64,000 nt of DNA, from assembly GCA_016201905.1 (NCBI GenBank), contig JACQBQ010000010.1, forward strand, positions 1 through 64,000, in the 5' to 3' direction. Origin of the DNA: Candidatus Melainabacteria bacterium (GTDB taxonomy: Bacteria > Cyanobacteriota > Vampirovibrionia > 2-02-FULL-35-15). Every line of letters begins with the position of its first letter. The first letter of the stretch is position 1. Made by a program: the position numbers and the translations under genes. Shown one piece after another: positions 48,890 to 57,966 of the stretch. The notes below the pieces were generated by a model, which saw only the letters and a program-made list of their open reading frames with translations, searched no databases and was not told the DNA's origin.

Positions 48890-49000
48890 GGTGAGGACTG
48901 TCCAACCATGGAAAGATGGCTCTGAGGAGCAACATCACCGCCCGCCAAAGGCAAGGCTCGTCAAGGCGGTAAGAGCCACCTGAATAATTACTGAATAGGG
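48882..49000 (+). repeat. 99-bp structured insert flanked by 10-bp direct repeats
   Basis: CTGAATAGGG occurs at 48882-48891 and 48991-49000, on both sides of a 99-base GC-richer segment. The segment folds on paper into CCAT/ATGG (48906-48919), GGCTCT (48918-48923) with AGAGCC (48972-48977), and CCGCC (48938-48942) with GGCGG (48965-48969) enclosing GCC-AAA-GGC. This fits a small inserted element with target-site duplication; a structured RNA gene is the alternative. The gene's stop codon is kept by the duplication. Confidence 0.65.
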
Positions 49001-49063
49001 ATATCTCTATAAATAGCATTGATTTATATGTATTAATGCCGATTTATTCATTTGAGAACTCAA

Positions 49064-49600
49064 ATGAATACAATAAAAAAAATTATAACCTTATTGTTAA
49101 TTGTCAACTTACTGAATTTTACTTTTACCAATAGCACAAAAGCACTGTCAATAGTGCTCCCTAAACAAAATCAAACCATCTTTAATAAAAATAAATTTTC
49201 AGGAAAATGGAACATGCAGACAATTGTTACAAAATCTACTTGCCCTTATGTATTTGTAGGAAGTACAACAAAATCTGATTTAGAGATAAAACCTTTACTG
49301 AATTTAAATTCAAAGAAAATCACGCTAAAAGCATTTTGGAAAGGTGGCAAATGGAGTAAAAGTAGAAGCACTATAAAACTACTAAACGAAAAAGAAGCAA
49401 TTACAGAAAGAGTAACAGAATTTATTACAAAGGATAAAAATAATTGGAAAGCAATCTTAATAGATCACTTAAAATTAGACGAAGATAACATAATGCGCTC
49501 AGAAAGCATTGTAATACAATACAAAAACGGTCTGGCTGTTGGTGAGTATAAAACATTTTCAATACTTACAAAATCAGAAGAATCAGAACTTACCGAATAA
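49064..49600 (+). CDS. exported protein of unknown function, about 178 aa
   Basis: I choose ATG 49064; the frame is open from a TTG at 49052, four residues earlier. The N-terminus (MNTIKKIITLLLIVNLLNFTFTNSTKALS) is a signal peptide with cleavage likely after KA. The rest looks like a small beta-barrel-like domain: FSGKWNMQTIVTKSTCPY, KKITLKAFWKGGKWSKS, ESIVIQYKNGLAVGEYKTF. No family recognised. Its stop codon's last base begins repeat copy B. Confidence 0.65.
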   Translation: MNTIKKIITLLLIVNLLNFTFTNSTKALSIVLPKQNQTIFNKNKFSGKWNMQTIVTKSTCPYVFVGSTTKSDLEIKPLLNLNSKKITLKAFWKGGKWSKSRSTIKLLNEKEAITERVTEFITKDKNNWKAILIDHLKLDEDNIMRSESIVIQYKNGLAVGEYKTFSILTKSEESELTE

Positions 49601-49756
49601 ACCGACTTCTTTTTAACTTCGCTATCCCTGGGGCAAGCCCGCAGGGTATTTCACGAAGTTAATGACTTTGTCACCAGTCGTTGGAGAAGTCGGTTTGTTA
49701 TTCGTCGCTTATATCTCTCGTGGCAAGCCACGGAGTATTACGCTCCTTCATAATAA
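49600..49756 (+). repeat. 157-bp structured repeat, copy B
   Basis: Same length and orientation as copy A (41388-41544), with two base differences (one turns GCGAAGTT into ACGAAGTT, the other is in the CAGTCGTCGG region). As with copy A, its first base is the last base of a stop codon of a rightward gene. It lies upstream of the kdp operon, 93 bases before kdpF, so it could also shield kdp from read-through. Confidence 0.95.
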
Positions 49757-49848
49757 GTCTAATTACATCAAGTAAAAGAATTGACATAACATAATAAAAG
49801 TCTAAAGAAATAAAGAGTAAAATTATTTACTATTATAATAATAAACTC

Positions 49849-49974
49849 ATGGAAAATCTTTTCTTAGTTGGAATATTTGAAATTACAACCCCGCAACTAG
49901 TTTTAATTATAATTGTTACTTTATTGTTTCTATATTTGTTCGCTGCATTATTTCTACCAGAAAGATTTATATAA
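49849..49974 (+). CDS. kdpF: potassium-transporting ATPase KdpF subunit
   Basis: A 41-residue single-pass membrane protein: a membrane segment (about residues 17-36, LVLIIIVTLLFLYLFAALF) followed by LPERFI at the C-terminus, the ending that marks KdpF (ALxRPERF). KdpF stabilises the Kdp complex. The stop codon is directly followed by the GTG start of kdpA with no gap. The N-terminus is about ten residues longer than the usual 29-residue KdpF. Confidence 0.85.
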   Translation: MENLFLVGIFEITTPQLVLIIIVTLLFLYLFAALFLPERFI

Positions 49975-51660
49975 GTGTTTGAATTAATAATTTTTATTAC
50001 TTTACTCTTGAGCATCTTAATTGCTTTAAGTTACTTGCTAGGAAAATTTATAGCAACCCATTTTACTTTTCCAGACAATGCCACAAAAACCAAATTAGAA
50101 GTATTCTTTGATAAAATCGAGCAGCCAATTTATAGATTTTGTGGTGTAGATCCAAAGAAAGAGGTAAGCGCTAAAGAATACTTTTTTTCATTGTTTTGGT
50201 CAAACATATTCTTAGTAATAGTTTGTTTTTTTGCTTTGTATTTTCAGAATATCCTTCCATACAAGGGAAATGTAAGATGGCAACTTGATATTCCATTAAT
50301 CCTGCATATTCTTTCATCTCTAATTACAAATACTTGTCAGACTCACCACATCCCCGAACAACATCTAACCCATCTGTCAAATTATTTCATAATGCCTCTT
50401 TTAATGTTTTACTCCAGCGCAAGCGGCATAGCAACAGGGATTATGCCCATGAGATCAATAACTCTTGGTAAAATCGGAAACCCATATACAGATGTAATTA
50501 AAGCAATGACTAGAATACTGTTCCCCATATGCTTTTTAGTAGCATTAATATTTGTTGCTTTAGGAATGCCAAATACATTTAATCCATCAGTAACATACCA
50601 TACCTTAGAAAACATAAAACAAACAATTATTACTGGACCAATTGCAGCATTTGAAGCCATAAAACTGATCGGCGAAAATGGACAATCATGTTTAAATGCA
50701 AATTCTGCACACCCATTTGAAAATCCAAGTTACCTATCTAACTTTCTTGAAGTTGTCTTTATTTTAATAGTACCTCTTGCTCTAATTATTACTCTTGGAT
50801 TCTGGTTAAAAAATCATAAACAATCAATTGTAATTTTATCAGTTTTGCTTTTTGTATTAATTTTCGAATTTACTTTAACAACTATTGTAGAACTAAAAGG
50901 AAATCACAGAATAAACAATTTCCTTGGTATGCATTATTCAAATTGGGTTGGCAAAGAAACCCGCTTTGGAATAGTTGGTTCATCAGTCTTTGAAGCTGCT
51001 ATATCAAATGTAAGTGGTTCAGCCAACTCATCTTTAGAAAGCTTTCATCCAATAGCGATTGCATTAGCATTATTTAACTTGTCAAATCAGTCAATCTTTG
51101 GTGTTCAAGGCTTTGGTCTGGTTTTTACAATAAACTTTATTTTATATACATCATTTTTTATTGGACTAATGCTGGGAAAAACACCTGAAATTTTTGGAAA
51201 AAGAATTAAAAAAAACGAAGTTATATTAAGTTCTGTTTTATTGCTTTTAAATCCATTACTGGTTTTATTTGGCGTTGCTTTAACATTAATCCTTTACCCT
51301 GACCACTCAACAAATTTTTATGACCATATACACTACTATACAAGAGTATTTTATGAGTTTGCTTCTGGAGCAGCATCAAACGGCTCCGGACTAGAAGGTT
51401 TAGTTGACAACAATACTTACTGGAATTTAAGCTTAGCCTTTGTAATGTTTGTCGCCAGATATGGTGCTATGGCTTCAATGATAATGCTTGGAGGATCACT
51501 TGCAAGAAAGCCAGTCCTACCAACGACCTCTGCAACTTTTAAAACAGATACGATATTATTTGGTTTTGTATTTCTTTTCATGTCAATTATTTCCACCATA
51601 TTAACCTATTTTCCTTTTATAATTTTAAGTCCAGTGAGTGAGCTATTAATTCAAAAATAA
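49975..51660 (+). CDS. kdpA: potassium-transporting ATPase KdpA subunit, divergent pore loops
   Basis: Protein of 561 residues with the KdpA fold (about ten membrane segments) and motifs YRFCGVDP, NANSAHPFENP, GKETRFGI and GLMLGKTPE. KdpA is the K+ channel-like subunit. The four filter loops are unusual: TNTCQT (118-123) where the family has TNTNWQ; GENGQSC (233-239) where it has GTNGGGF; VSGSAN (346-351) for SCGAVN; SNGSG (468-472) for NNGSA. The central glycines are kept. The start is GTG. Family sequences are recalled, not aligned here. Confidence 0.93.
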   Translation: MFELIIFITLLLSILIALSYLLGKFIATHFTFPDNATKTKLEVFFDKIEQPIYRFCGVDPKKEVSAKEYFFSLFWSNIFLVIVCFFALYFQNILPYKGNVRWQLDIPLILHILSSLITNTCQTHHIPEQHLTHLSNYFIMPLLMFYSSASGIATGIMPMRSITLGKIGNPYTDVIKAMTRILFPICFLVALIFVALGMPNTFNPSVTYHTLENIKQTIITGPIAAFEAIKLIGENGQSCLNANSAHPFENPSYLSNFLEVVFILIVPLALIITLGFWLKNHKQSIVILSVLLFVLIFEFTLTTIVELKGNHRINNFLGMHYSNWVGKETRFGIVGSSVFEAAISNVSGSANSSLESFHPIAIALALFNLSNQSIFGVQGFGLVFTINFILYTSFFIGLMLGKTPEIFGKRIKKNEVILSSVLLLLNPLLVLFGVALTLILYPDHSTNFYDHIHYYTRVFYEFASGAASNGSGLEGLVDNNTYWNLSLAFVMFVARYGAMASMIMLGGSLARKPVLPTTSATFKTDTILFGFVFLFMSIISTILTYFPFIILSPVSELLIQK

Positions 51661-51664
51661 AACT

Positions 51665-53713
51665 ATGGCAATAAAAAAAGATAAAAACAAATATACACTA
51701 AGCATAAATTATGCACATGTTGTTCAAAGCGCATTAATTGATTCAATTAAATATTTAAATCCTTTAATGATGCTCAGAAATCCGACAATGTTTATCGTGG
51801 AAATTTGCTTTTTCCTTATGATTACACTTACCATAAACCCTAGCCTATTCGGTCCAAGCTTATTAAGCAAGCAGAATAATTTATTCATTACAATAATTTT
51901 ATTATTAACTATATTATTTTCAAATTTTGCAGAGATGATTGCAAAGCATCTTGCCAGAGCTCAAGCCGAAAGCTTAACTATTATCCATGGAGACATTGAA
52001 GTAAAAAGGGTTCTTCCAAATGAAACAATAGAATATGTTTTTTCGTCACAGCTTGAAAAAGGAGACATAATAAGAGTAAAAGAAGGTGATCTGATCCCTG
52101 TAGATGGTGAGGTTGTGAAAGGAATAGCAAGTGTTGATGAATCTGCAATTACCGGTGAATCTTCCCCTGTACTAAAAGAGCCAGGAACCGATATATCAAG
52201 CTCTGTAACAAGCGGTACAAGAGTTCTCACTGATTGGCTTTTAGTAAAAGTTACTTCAGAAATTGGTCAAACATACTTAGATCAGATGGTTAACATTGCT
52301 GAGGATGCAGAAAGACATAAAACACCTAATGAAATTAGTTTAAATGCATTATTAACAGCTACAACTCTTTCCTTTCTTTTGGTTGCCGTTTCACTAGCTG
52401 TAATATTAAATTACTTATATGTAAAAGTAGAAATCTCATTTCTTATTGCATTATTAGTTTGTCTTTTGCCAACTACAATTAGTTCTTTAATAACACCAAT
52501 AAGAATTTCTGGACTTGATAGAGTAAATAAATTAAATGTTTTAGTAATGTCTGAAAAACTTCTGGAAAATGCTGGTGATATGGATCTACTTTTTTTAGAC
52601 AAAACCGGCACTATTACATTTGGAAACAGAATGGCAAGTGAAATCGTTCCATTCGGAACAAATTCAATTTTAGACGTAGCAAAGACAGCATACCTGGCTA
52701 GTTACTTTGATCAAACACCTGAAGGTAAATCAATATTATCCTTGGCTAGAAGATACGGTGCAGAAGTTGACATCAGTCAAACTAACGGCACACCTCATGA
52801 TTTTACAGCTCACACAAGAATGAGTGGAATCGATCTAAGTAATGGAGACATATTACGTAAAGGAGCATGTGATTCTATAAAGAAATTTGCTTTAAGCAGA
52901 GGAGGGAAGGTCTGGCCAAACACGGATCAAGTGATAGAAAATGTAGCCATTCAAGGAGGAACTCCCTTATTGATTTTAAAAAACAACGAAATAATAGGAT
53001 TAATTAGCTTAAAAGATATGATTAAAATTACAATTAAAGACAAATTTAAAGAAACAAATTTGCTTGGTATAAAAACAATAATGTGCACTGGCGACAATGC
53101 ACTGACAGCTAAAGTAATTGCAAAGGAAGCAGGTATTGATGAGTGCATGGCACAAGCAAAGCCTGAGGAAAAGATTCACTTAATAAGAGATTATCAATCA
53201 AAAGGTATGACTGTCGGCATGATTGGGGATGGTACAAATGATGCTCCAGCACTTGCACAAGCTAATATTGGGCTTTCAATGAATGCAGGTACGGTAGCTG
53301 CAAAAGAGGCATCAAACATGATTGATTTAGATTCAGATCCCACTAAAATAATTGAAATAATAAAAATCGGCAGACAATTACTTGCTACAAAAGGAGCACT
53401 TACAACATTTTCAATAACTAACGACATTTCTAAGTACTTTGCAATATTACCCAGTCTCTTCACTATCAGCGGACTTGAAGTATTAAACATCATGCACCTT
53501 CACTCTGAATTATCAGCAATAATTTCTGCACTGATTTTCAATACAATAATAATACCTCTCATGATTCCAATTGCACTAAGAGGTATACAAGTAAGAGCAG
53601 TTGAACCTCATAAAATGCTGCAGCATAATTTACTACTATTTGGTGTTGGTGGCTTAGTGATACCTTTTATAGGTATAAAAATAATTGATCTTTTAGTTGG
53701 GAGATTTATATAA
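51665..53713 (+). CDS. kdpB: potassium-transporting ATPase KdpB subunit
   Basis: Protein of 682 residues, a P-type ATPase: TGES at residues 163-166, phosphorylation site DKTGT with Asp312, GDNALTAKVIAKEAG and GDGTNDAPALAQA in the hinge. LRNPTMFIVEI near the N-terminus is typical for KdpB. It hydrolyses ATP to drive K+ through KdpA. The ATG lies 4 bases after the kdpA stop; the stop overlaps kdpC by one base. Confidence 0.97.
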   Translation: MAIKKDKNKYTLSINYAHVVQSALIDSIKYLNPLMMLRNPTMFIVEICFFLMITLTINPSLFGPSLLSKQNNLFITIILLLTILFSNFAEMIAKHLARAQAESLTIIHGDIEVKRVLPNETIEYVFSSQLEKGDIIRVKEGDLIPVDGEVVKGIASVDESAITGESSPVLKEPGTDISSSVTSGTRVLTDWLLVKVTSEIGQTYLDQMVNIAEDAERHKTPNEISLNALLTATTLSFLLVAVSLAVILNYLYVKVEISFLIALLVCLLPTTISSLITPIRISGLDRVNKLNVLVMSEKLLENAGDMDLLFLDKTGTITFGNRMASEIVPFGTNSILDVAKTAYLASYFDQTPEGKSILSLARRYGAEVDISQTNGTPHDFTAHTRMSGIDLSNGDILRKGACDSIKKFALSRGGKVWPNTDQVIENVAIQGGTPLLILKNNEIIGLISLKDMIKITIKDKFKETNLLGIKTIMCTGDNALTAKVIAKEAGIDECMAQAKPEEKIHLIRDYQSKGMTVGMIGDGTNDAPALAQANIGLSMNAGTVAAKEASNMIDLDSDPTKIIEIIKIGRQLLATKGALTTFSITNDISKYFAILPSLFTISGLEVLNIMHLHSELSAIISALIFNTIIIPLMIPIALRGIQVRAVEPHKMLQHNLLLFGVGGLVIPFIGIKIIDLLVGRFI

Positions 53714-54273
53714 TGACTGGTATAAGAGTTTGCTTAGTTTCAATTATTTTAACCATCATTTATGTGTTTACCACAGTGATGTTAAGTAATTTGCTCTTTC
53801 ATAGCAATTCAAATGGAAGCCTCATTAAGGCTAACGATAAAATAATTGGATCAAAACTATTAGGACAAAATTTTACAAATGCTAAATATTTCCACAACAG
53901 ACCATCTTTATATAAGTACAAGAATGACATTTCCGGGAATTCAAATTTTCCTTATTATTCAAAAGAACTAAAAGATTACATTGCAAACAATTACTCTGAA
54001 TTTTTAAAGCTAAACCACAATACAACTCCTGATTTAAACTTAATTACAGAATCTGCCTCAGGGCTAGATCCTCACATTACTTTTAAAGGTGCAATAAGCC
54101 AAGTTAATAGAATTGTAAATTCATCACAACTCAACAAAGAAAAAATCATTAAGTTAATCCAAAAAAAATCAAGTCCAAGAATACTAGGGCTATTTGGCGA
54201 AAAAATAGTAAATGTACTAGAATTAAACCTGGAATTAAAAAAACTCTATGCCAAAACGACTAGATCCGGATGA
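53713..54273 (+). CDS. kdpC: potassium-transporting ATPase KdpC subunit
   Basis: Protein of 186 residues with an N-terminal membrane helix (about residues 7-28) and KdpC motifs GSKLLGQNFTNAKYFHNRPS and SGLDPHITFKGAISQVNRI. KdpC assists nucleotide binding in the complex. The usual GGSNL motif reads SGNSNFPYY here. It overlaps kdpD by 26 bases, so translation is likely coupled. Confidence 0.94.
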   Translation: MTGIRVCLVSIILTIIYVFTTVMLSNLLFHSNSNGSLIKANDKIIGSKLLGQNFTNAKYFHNRPSLYKYKNDISGNSNFPYYSKELKDYIANNYSEFLKLNHNTTPDLNLITESASGLDPHITFKGAISQVNRIVNSSQLNKEKIIKLIQKKSSPRILGLFGEKIVNVLELNLELKKLYAKTTRSG

Positions 54274-56470
54274 AATTTTAAAACAAATTGTCAAGCTGTC
54301 TACCGGCAGACATAAGATTTACCTTGGAATGGCACCAGGCGTTGGCAAAACATATAGACTGCTGGAAAATGCTATTGAATTAAAGAAAAAAGGAGTAGAT
54401 ATAGTAATTGGTTATGTAGAAATGCAAAATCGTCCTGGAAATCAACAACTGATTGATTCACTAGAATCCATACAAAGAAAAATATACAAAGTAAATAATA
54501 AAGATTTTTACGACTTAGATCTTGAAGCTATTATTGAACGACAGCCTGCTACAGTAGTGATAGATGAGCTAGCACATAATAATATTCCAGGTGCAGTTAA
54601 TCAAAAACGATATCAAGATGTACAAGAACTCTTGAAACATGGCATAAGTGTTCTAACTACGTTAAACATCCATCAACTTGAAAGTATTGCCCCAATTGTT
54701 GAAAAAAGCTTAGAAATAAAAGTAAATGAAACAGTTCCTGACTGGGTATTAAATCAAGCGGAAGAAGTTGTTTTAATAGATATTTCAATAGACGAACTAT
54801 ACAATCGGTTAAACAAAAAACAAATCTACAATCAAGACCAACTCAAGCATGCATTAAATAATTTTTTTAAACGAAACAATTTAAACTTATTACGAGATCT
54901 GGCATTAAATATTCTTGCTGAAAGAGTTGACATAGAGGTAATAAGCGAAAAACTAAAAGCAAAAATAAAGGATAGAGTTCTCGTTGCTGCAAGTCCAAAA
55001 GAAAGTTCACTAAATCTGATTAGTCATGCTTCAAAACTAGCAAAAATATTTCATGCTGATTTAGACATTGTATGTTTACTAAAACAAAACTACAAAGAAA
55101 GCCTTATAGGAAAAATAAGAGAAGTTAGCAAATCTCATAACGGTAACTTTTTATTGGTAAAAGATACCAAGAGAGACACTGCCGATGAATTAATTCACTT
55201 TATTAAGTTAAACAGAATCACTCAGGTAGTTTTAGGACATAGAAAAACATCAACGTGGTGGGATATTTTTAAGAACTTAATTGTTTTCAAAATACTTGAA
55301 AACACAAGCAACATTGACTTACTAATTATCAACAATAAAAGAGAGGATCTTAATGAAAGCATACAAGCAGACAGTGAAAAGATCATACTTACAACCAAAC
55401 AGAGTAATTCAAATTTTGGAAAATTAAAAATTTATATTGGAATGGCTCCTGGTGTAGGAAAGACATATAAAATGTTGCAAGATGGCATAGAGCTATATAA
55501 ACAAGGTACAAATATTCTGATGGGTGTCATTGACACACATGGAAGAGTTGAAACAGCAAAGCTAGTTGAAGAACTACCTGCACTACCTTCCAAACTAATA
55601 GAACATAAAGGGAAGTTTATACCTGAATTTGATCTTGAAGCAGCTATATTAGCAAAACCAGAAACTATTTTAGTAGATGAACTTGCTCATACTAATACAC
55701 CAAGATCAATTAACAACAAACGTTATCAAGATGTTCAGTACTTACTTAGAGCAGGCATAAATGTAATGTCTACCGTAAACATACAGCACATTGAAAGCTT
55801 AAATGATACAGTAGAACAAGTAACAGGAATAAAGGTTAGGGAAACAGTTCCTGATTGGATTATTTCCCATGCTAGCGAAATAGTACTAATTGACTTAAGC
55901 CCTGAAGCATTACAGGAAAGGCTTACAGCAGGAAAAATATACTCAGTCGACAAAATCGAACAAGCCCTAACTCATTTTTTCCAAAAGAAAAATTTAATTG
56001 CGTTGAGAGAGCTTTCATTAAGAGAAGTAGCTGAAAGTGTTGAGCATGAAATACATCCTCAAAAAAGTAAGATTAAAGTTCTAAGCTTCGTTGACATAAA
56101 TGATTACACATTAAGATTGGTTAGAAAATCAGCAAGGATTGCAAACAGATTGCAAGCTGAACTTATTGTTATGCACATATTAAAAAATACAATCAAATAT
56201 TCAGAAGCAAAAAAAATTGCAATTATAGAACTTGAGCAGTTAATAGTAGAACTAGGGGGGGATTTTAGACTGGTAGAGGGAAAAAATATTACCGATGAAA
56301 TTGTTAATGCTGAAAAGAAAATTAAACCGCATTATATTATTTTAGGTGAACCCAGGAATAATCATTATTTCCCTTTCTTTAGGGACTCAACACTAAGAAA
56401 TGTTTTAAGCATAGTGCCTGATACACATATTTGGATAGTGGGGGACTTTACAAAAGAATCAGCAGAATAA
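54248..56470 (+). CDS. kdpD: duplicated KdpD N-terminal sensor protein without kinase domain
   Basis: Protein of 740 residues with two full copies of the KdpD cytoplasmic input module. Copy 1: Walker A GMAPGVGKTY (27-36), Walker B VIDELAH (104-110), then a USP-like domain (about 241-365). Copy 2: GMAPGVGKTY (398-407), VDELAH (476-481), then a second USP-like domain (about 610-735). Copy 2 is closer to canonical KdpD (HGRVETAKLVEELP, DELAHTNTP). The four membrane helices, GAF and histidine kinase domains of standard KdpD are absent, and no kdpE follows. The convergent permease ends 3 bases later. Confidence 0.93.
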   Translation: MPKRLDPDEILKQIVKLSTGRHKIYLGMAPGVGKTYRLLENAIELKKKGVDIVIGYVEMQNRPGNQQLIDSLESIQRKIYKVNNKDFYDLDLEAIIERQPATVVIDELAHNNIPGAVNQKRYQDVQELLKHGISVLTTLNIHQLESIAPIVEKSLEIKVNETVPDWVLNQAEEVVLIDISIDELYNRLNKKQIYNQDQLKHALNNFFKRNNLNLLRDLALNILAERVDIEVISEKLKAKIKDRVLVAASPKESSLNLISHASKLAKIFHADLDIVCLLKQNYKESLIGKIREVSKSHNGNFLLVKDTKRDTADELIHFIKLNRITQVVLGHRKTSTWWDIFKNLIVFKILENTSNIDLLIINNKREDLNESIQADSEKIILTTKQSNSNFGKLKIYIGMAPGVGKTYKMLQDGIELYKQGTNILMGVIDTHGRVETAKLVEELPALPSKLIEHKGKFIPEFDLEAAILAKPETILVDELAHTNTPRSINNKRYQDVQYLLRAGINVMSTVNIQHIESLNDTVEQVTGIKVRETVPDWIISHASEIVLIDLSPEALQERLTAGKIYSVDKIEQALTHFFQKKNLIALRELSLREVAESVEHEIHPQKSKIKVLSFVDINDYTLRLVRKSARIANRLQAELIVMHILKNTIKYSEAKKIAIIELEQLIVELGGDFRLVEGKNITDEIVNAEKKIKPHYIILGEPRNNHYFPFFRDSTLRNVLSIVPDTHIWIVGDFTKESAE

Positions 56471-56473
56471 AAA

Positions 56474-57811
56474 TCATTTATCATTCAATGATTTATTTGG
56501 ATTAGTATTCAAAAGTTTTTCATACCATAAGTAAACAGGTATACCACTTAAAATAAGAAAAATATTAAAAAAGGAACTTAACAATGTTACCTTTAAGGTA
56601 AAAACATTAATTAACATTACAAGGAAAACTATTAAGCTAACAACAGTTACAACAAAATACATCCCAACTTTCCCAAATGGAATTCTAAAATTTGTTTTAA
56701 TAGCTGGATGCATTTTTCTTAAAGCTATAAGTGCTATAGCTTCTAATAATATTGCAATTAAGTAAAGAAGGACATCATATACAATAAGGTTTTTAAATCC
56801 AAACAAAACCAAAAAACTATACACTAAAGCAGTAAATATTATTGCTATATATGGGGTGTGAAACTTTTTATGAATCAATGCAAACTTACCAGGAAGCAAT
56901 TTATCTTCTGCCATAGTTAAAATAACTCTTGTTGACGATAAGAGCATCGAATTAAACAAACCTAGAGCAGTAATGATGCCACCAATAGATAAAAAAACAG
57001 CAAGCAAGGGTTGATTCATTGAGTTTGCTATAAATGAAAACTCACCAAATTTCCAATTGTGCCAATCAGTGTGAATAGAGAGTCCAACTAAGATTGGGAA
57101 GAAATAAAAGATTACAATAATCGGAATACTAATAAATAAAGCCTTGTGATAATTAACTTCTGGGTTATCAATTTCATGCAAAACAGTAGATCCATTATCC
57201 CACCCAATAAAATTCCAAAACGCAATAGACAAGCCAAGAAGTAAATTATCTGCAGTGTAACTCTCAGATGATTTTAAAATAGGTGTAAAGTCCAAAGAAA
57301 TATGCCTCATGCCTAAGATAACAAATAAAGCAAATGACACTAAAATAAAAATTTGAAATAATGACAAGAAATTTCCAACAACTCGAATTCCTAAAATATT
57401 AATGAAAGCACAAGACCAAATCACAATTAACTGAATAAGGTAAACTGTAAAAAAATCTAAACCGGGGATTAACAATTTTAAATATGTAGTAAACAAAATA
57501 GGATACAAAGAAAGATCAACCAGCGTATATAATACGCTCCACCAGCCCTCCATAAATCCCCAAAACCTTCCTAAGCCCATCTGCACCCAACGATAATATC
57601 CACCTTGTACAGGATAAGTACTTGATAATTCTGCAATTATCATAGTTTCAGGAATTGTCCAAATAATTGGTAAAATCACAATTAATAATAATGTATTAAT
57701 TGGTCCAACAGAAGAAACTATTTCTTCTAATCCATACGGCCCACCGCTGACTGAAAAGAAAATAATTGAAACCAGTGCAAATAATTTAACAGGATTTTTA
57801 TTATTTAACAT
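56474..57811 (-). CDS. APC-family amino acid/polyamine permease
   Basis: Protein of 445 residues with about 12 membrane segments. The N-terminal FFSVSGGPYGLEEIVSSVGP and ELSSTYPVQGGYYRWVQMGLGRFWGFMEGWW motifs are typical of the APC superfamily branch that includes the plant PUT/LAT polyamine transporters and bacterial relatives. The substrate is not determined; amino acids or polyamines are likely. It is divergent from lysA. Confidence 0.85.
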   Translation of the reverse strand: MLNNKNPVKLFALVSIIFFSVSGGPYGLEEIVSSVGPINTLLLIVILPIIWTIPETMIIAELSSTYPVQGGYYRWVQMGLGRFWGFMEGWWSVLYTLVDLSLYPILFTTYLKLLIPGLDFFTVYLIQLIVIWSCAFINILGIRVVGNFLSLFQIFILVSFALFVILGMRHISLDFTPILKSSESYTADNLLLGLSIAFWNFIGWDNGSTVLHEIDNPEVNYHKALFISIPIIVIFYFFPILVGLSIHTDWHNWKFGEFSFIANSMNQPLLAVFLSIGGIITALGLFNSMLLSSTRVILTMAEDKLLPGKFALIHKKFHTPYIAIIFTALVYSFLVLFGFKNLIVYDVLLYLIAILLEAIALIALRKMHPAIKTNFRIPFGKVGMYFVVTVVSLIVFLVMLINVFTLKVTLLSSFFNIFLILSGIPVYLWYEKLLNTNPNKSLNDK

Positions 57812-57966
57812 GTTGTAGATTTGAAAAATAAACAGAATAAATCAAGTATTCTCATTACAGAAAATCAAGTATAATATGCAAAGTCTGTGGGTTTATATCA
57901 AATCAACCATTCTTCATTTTAATATTTAAATACAGATCACAAGAACAATTTCAAAGACTTAAAGGA

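Noticed and set aside
48892-48990. GAGGACTGTCC at 48893 looks like the 5' conserved part of RNase P RNA (GAGGAAAGTCC)
   Set aside because: The rest of RNase P RNA (about 350 bases, with the ACAGA pairing partner) is absent; the segment is only 99 bases with its own stems.
54248-56470. Kinase part of KdpD lost through a recent frameshift or truncation
   Set aside because: The next gene ends 3 bases later on the other strand, so no remnant of a kinase domain can be there; the protein ends after a complete second USP-like domain.
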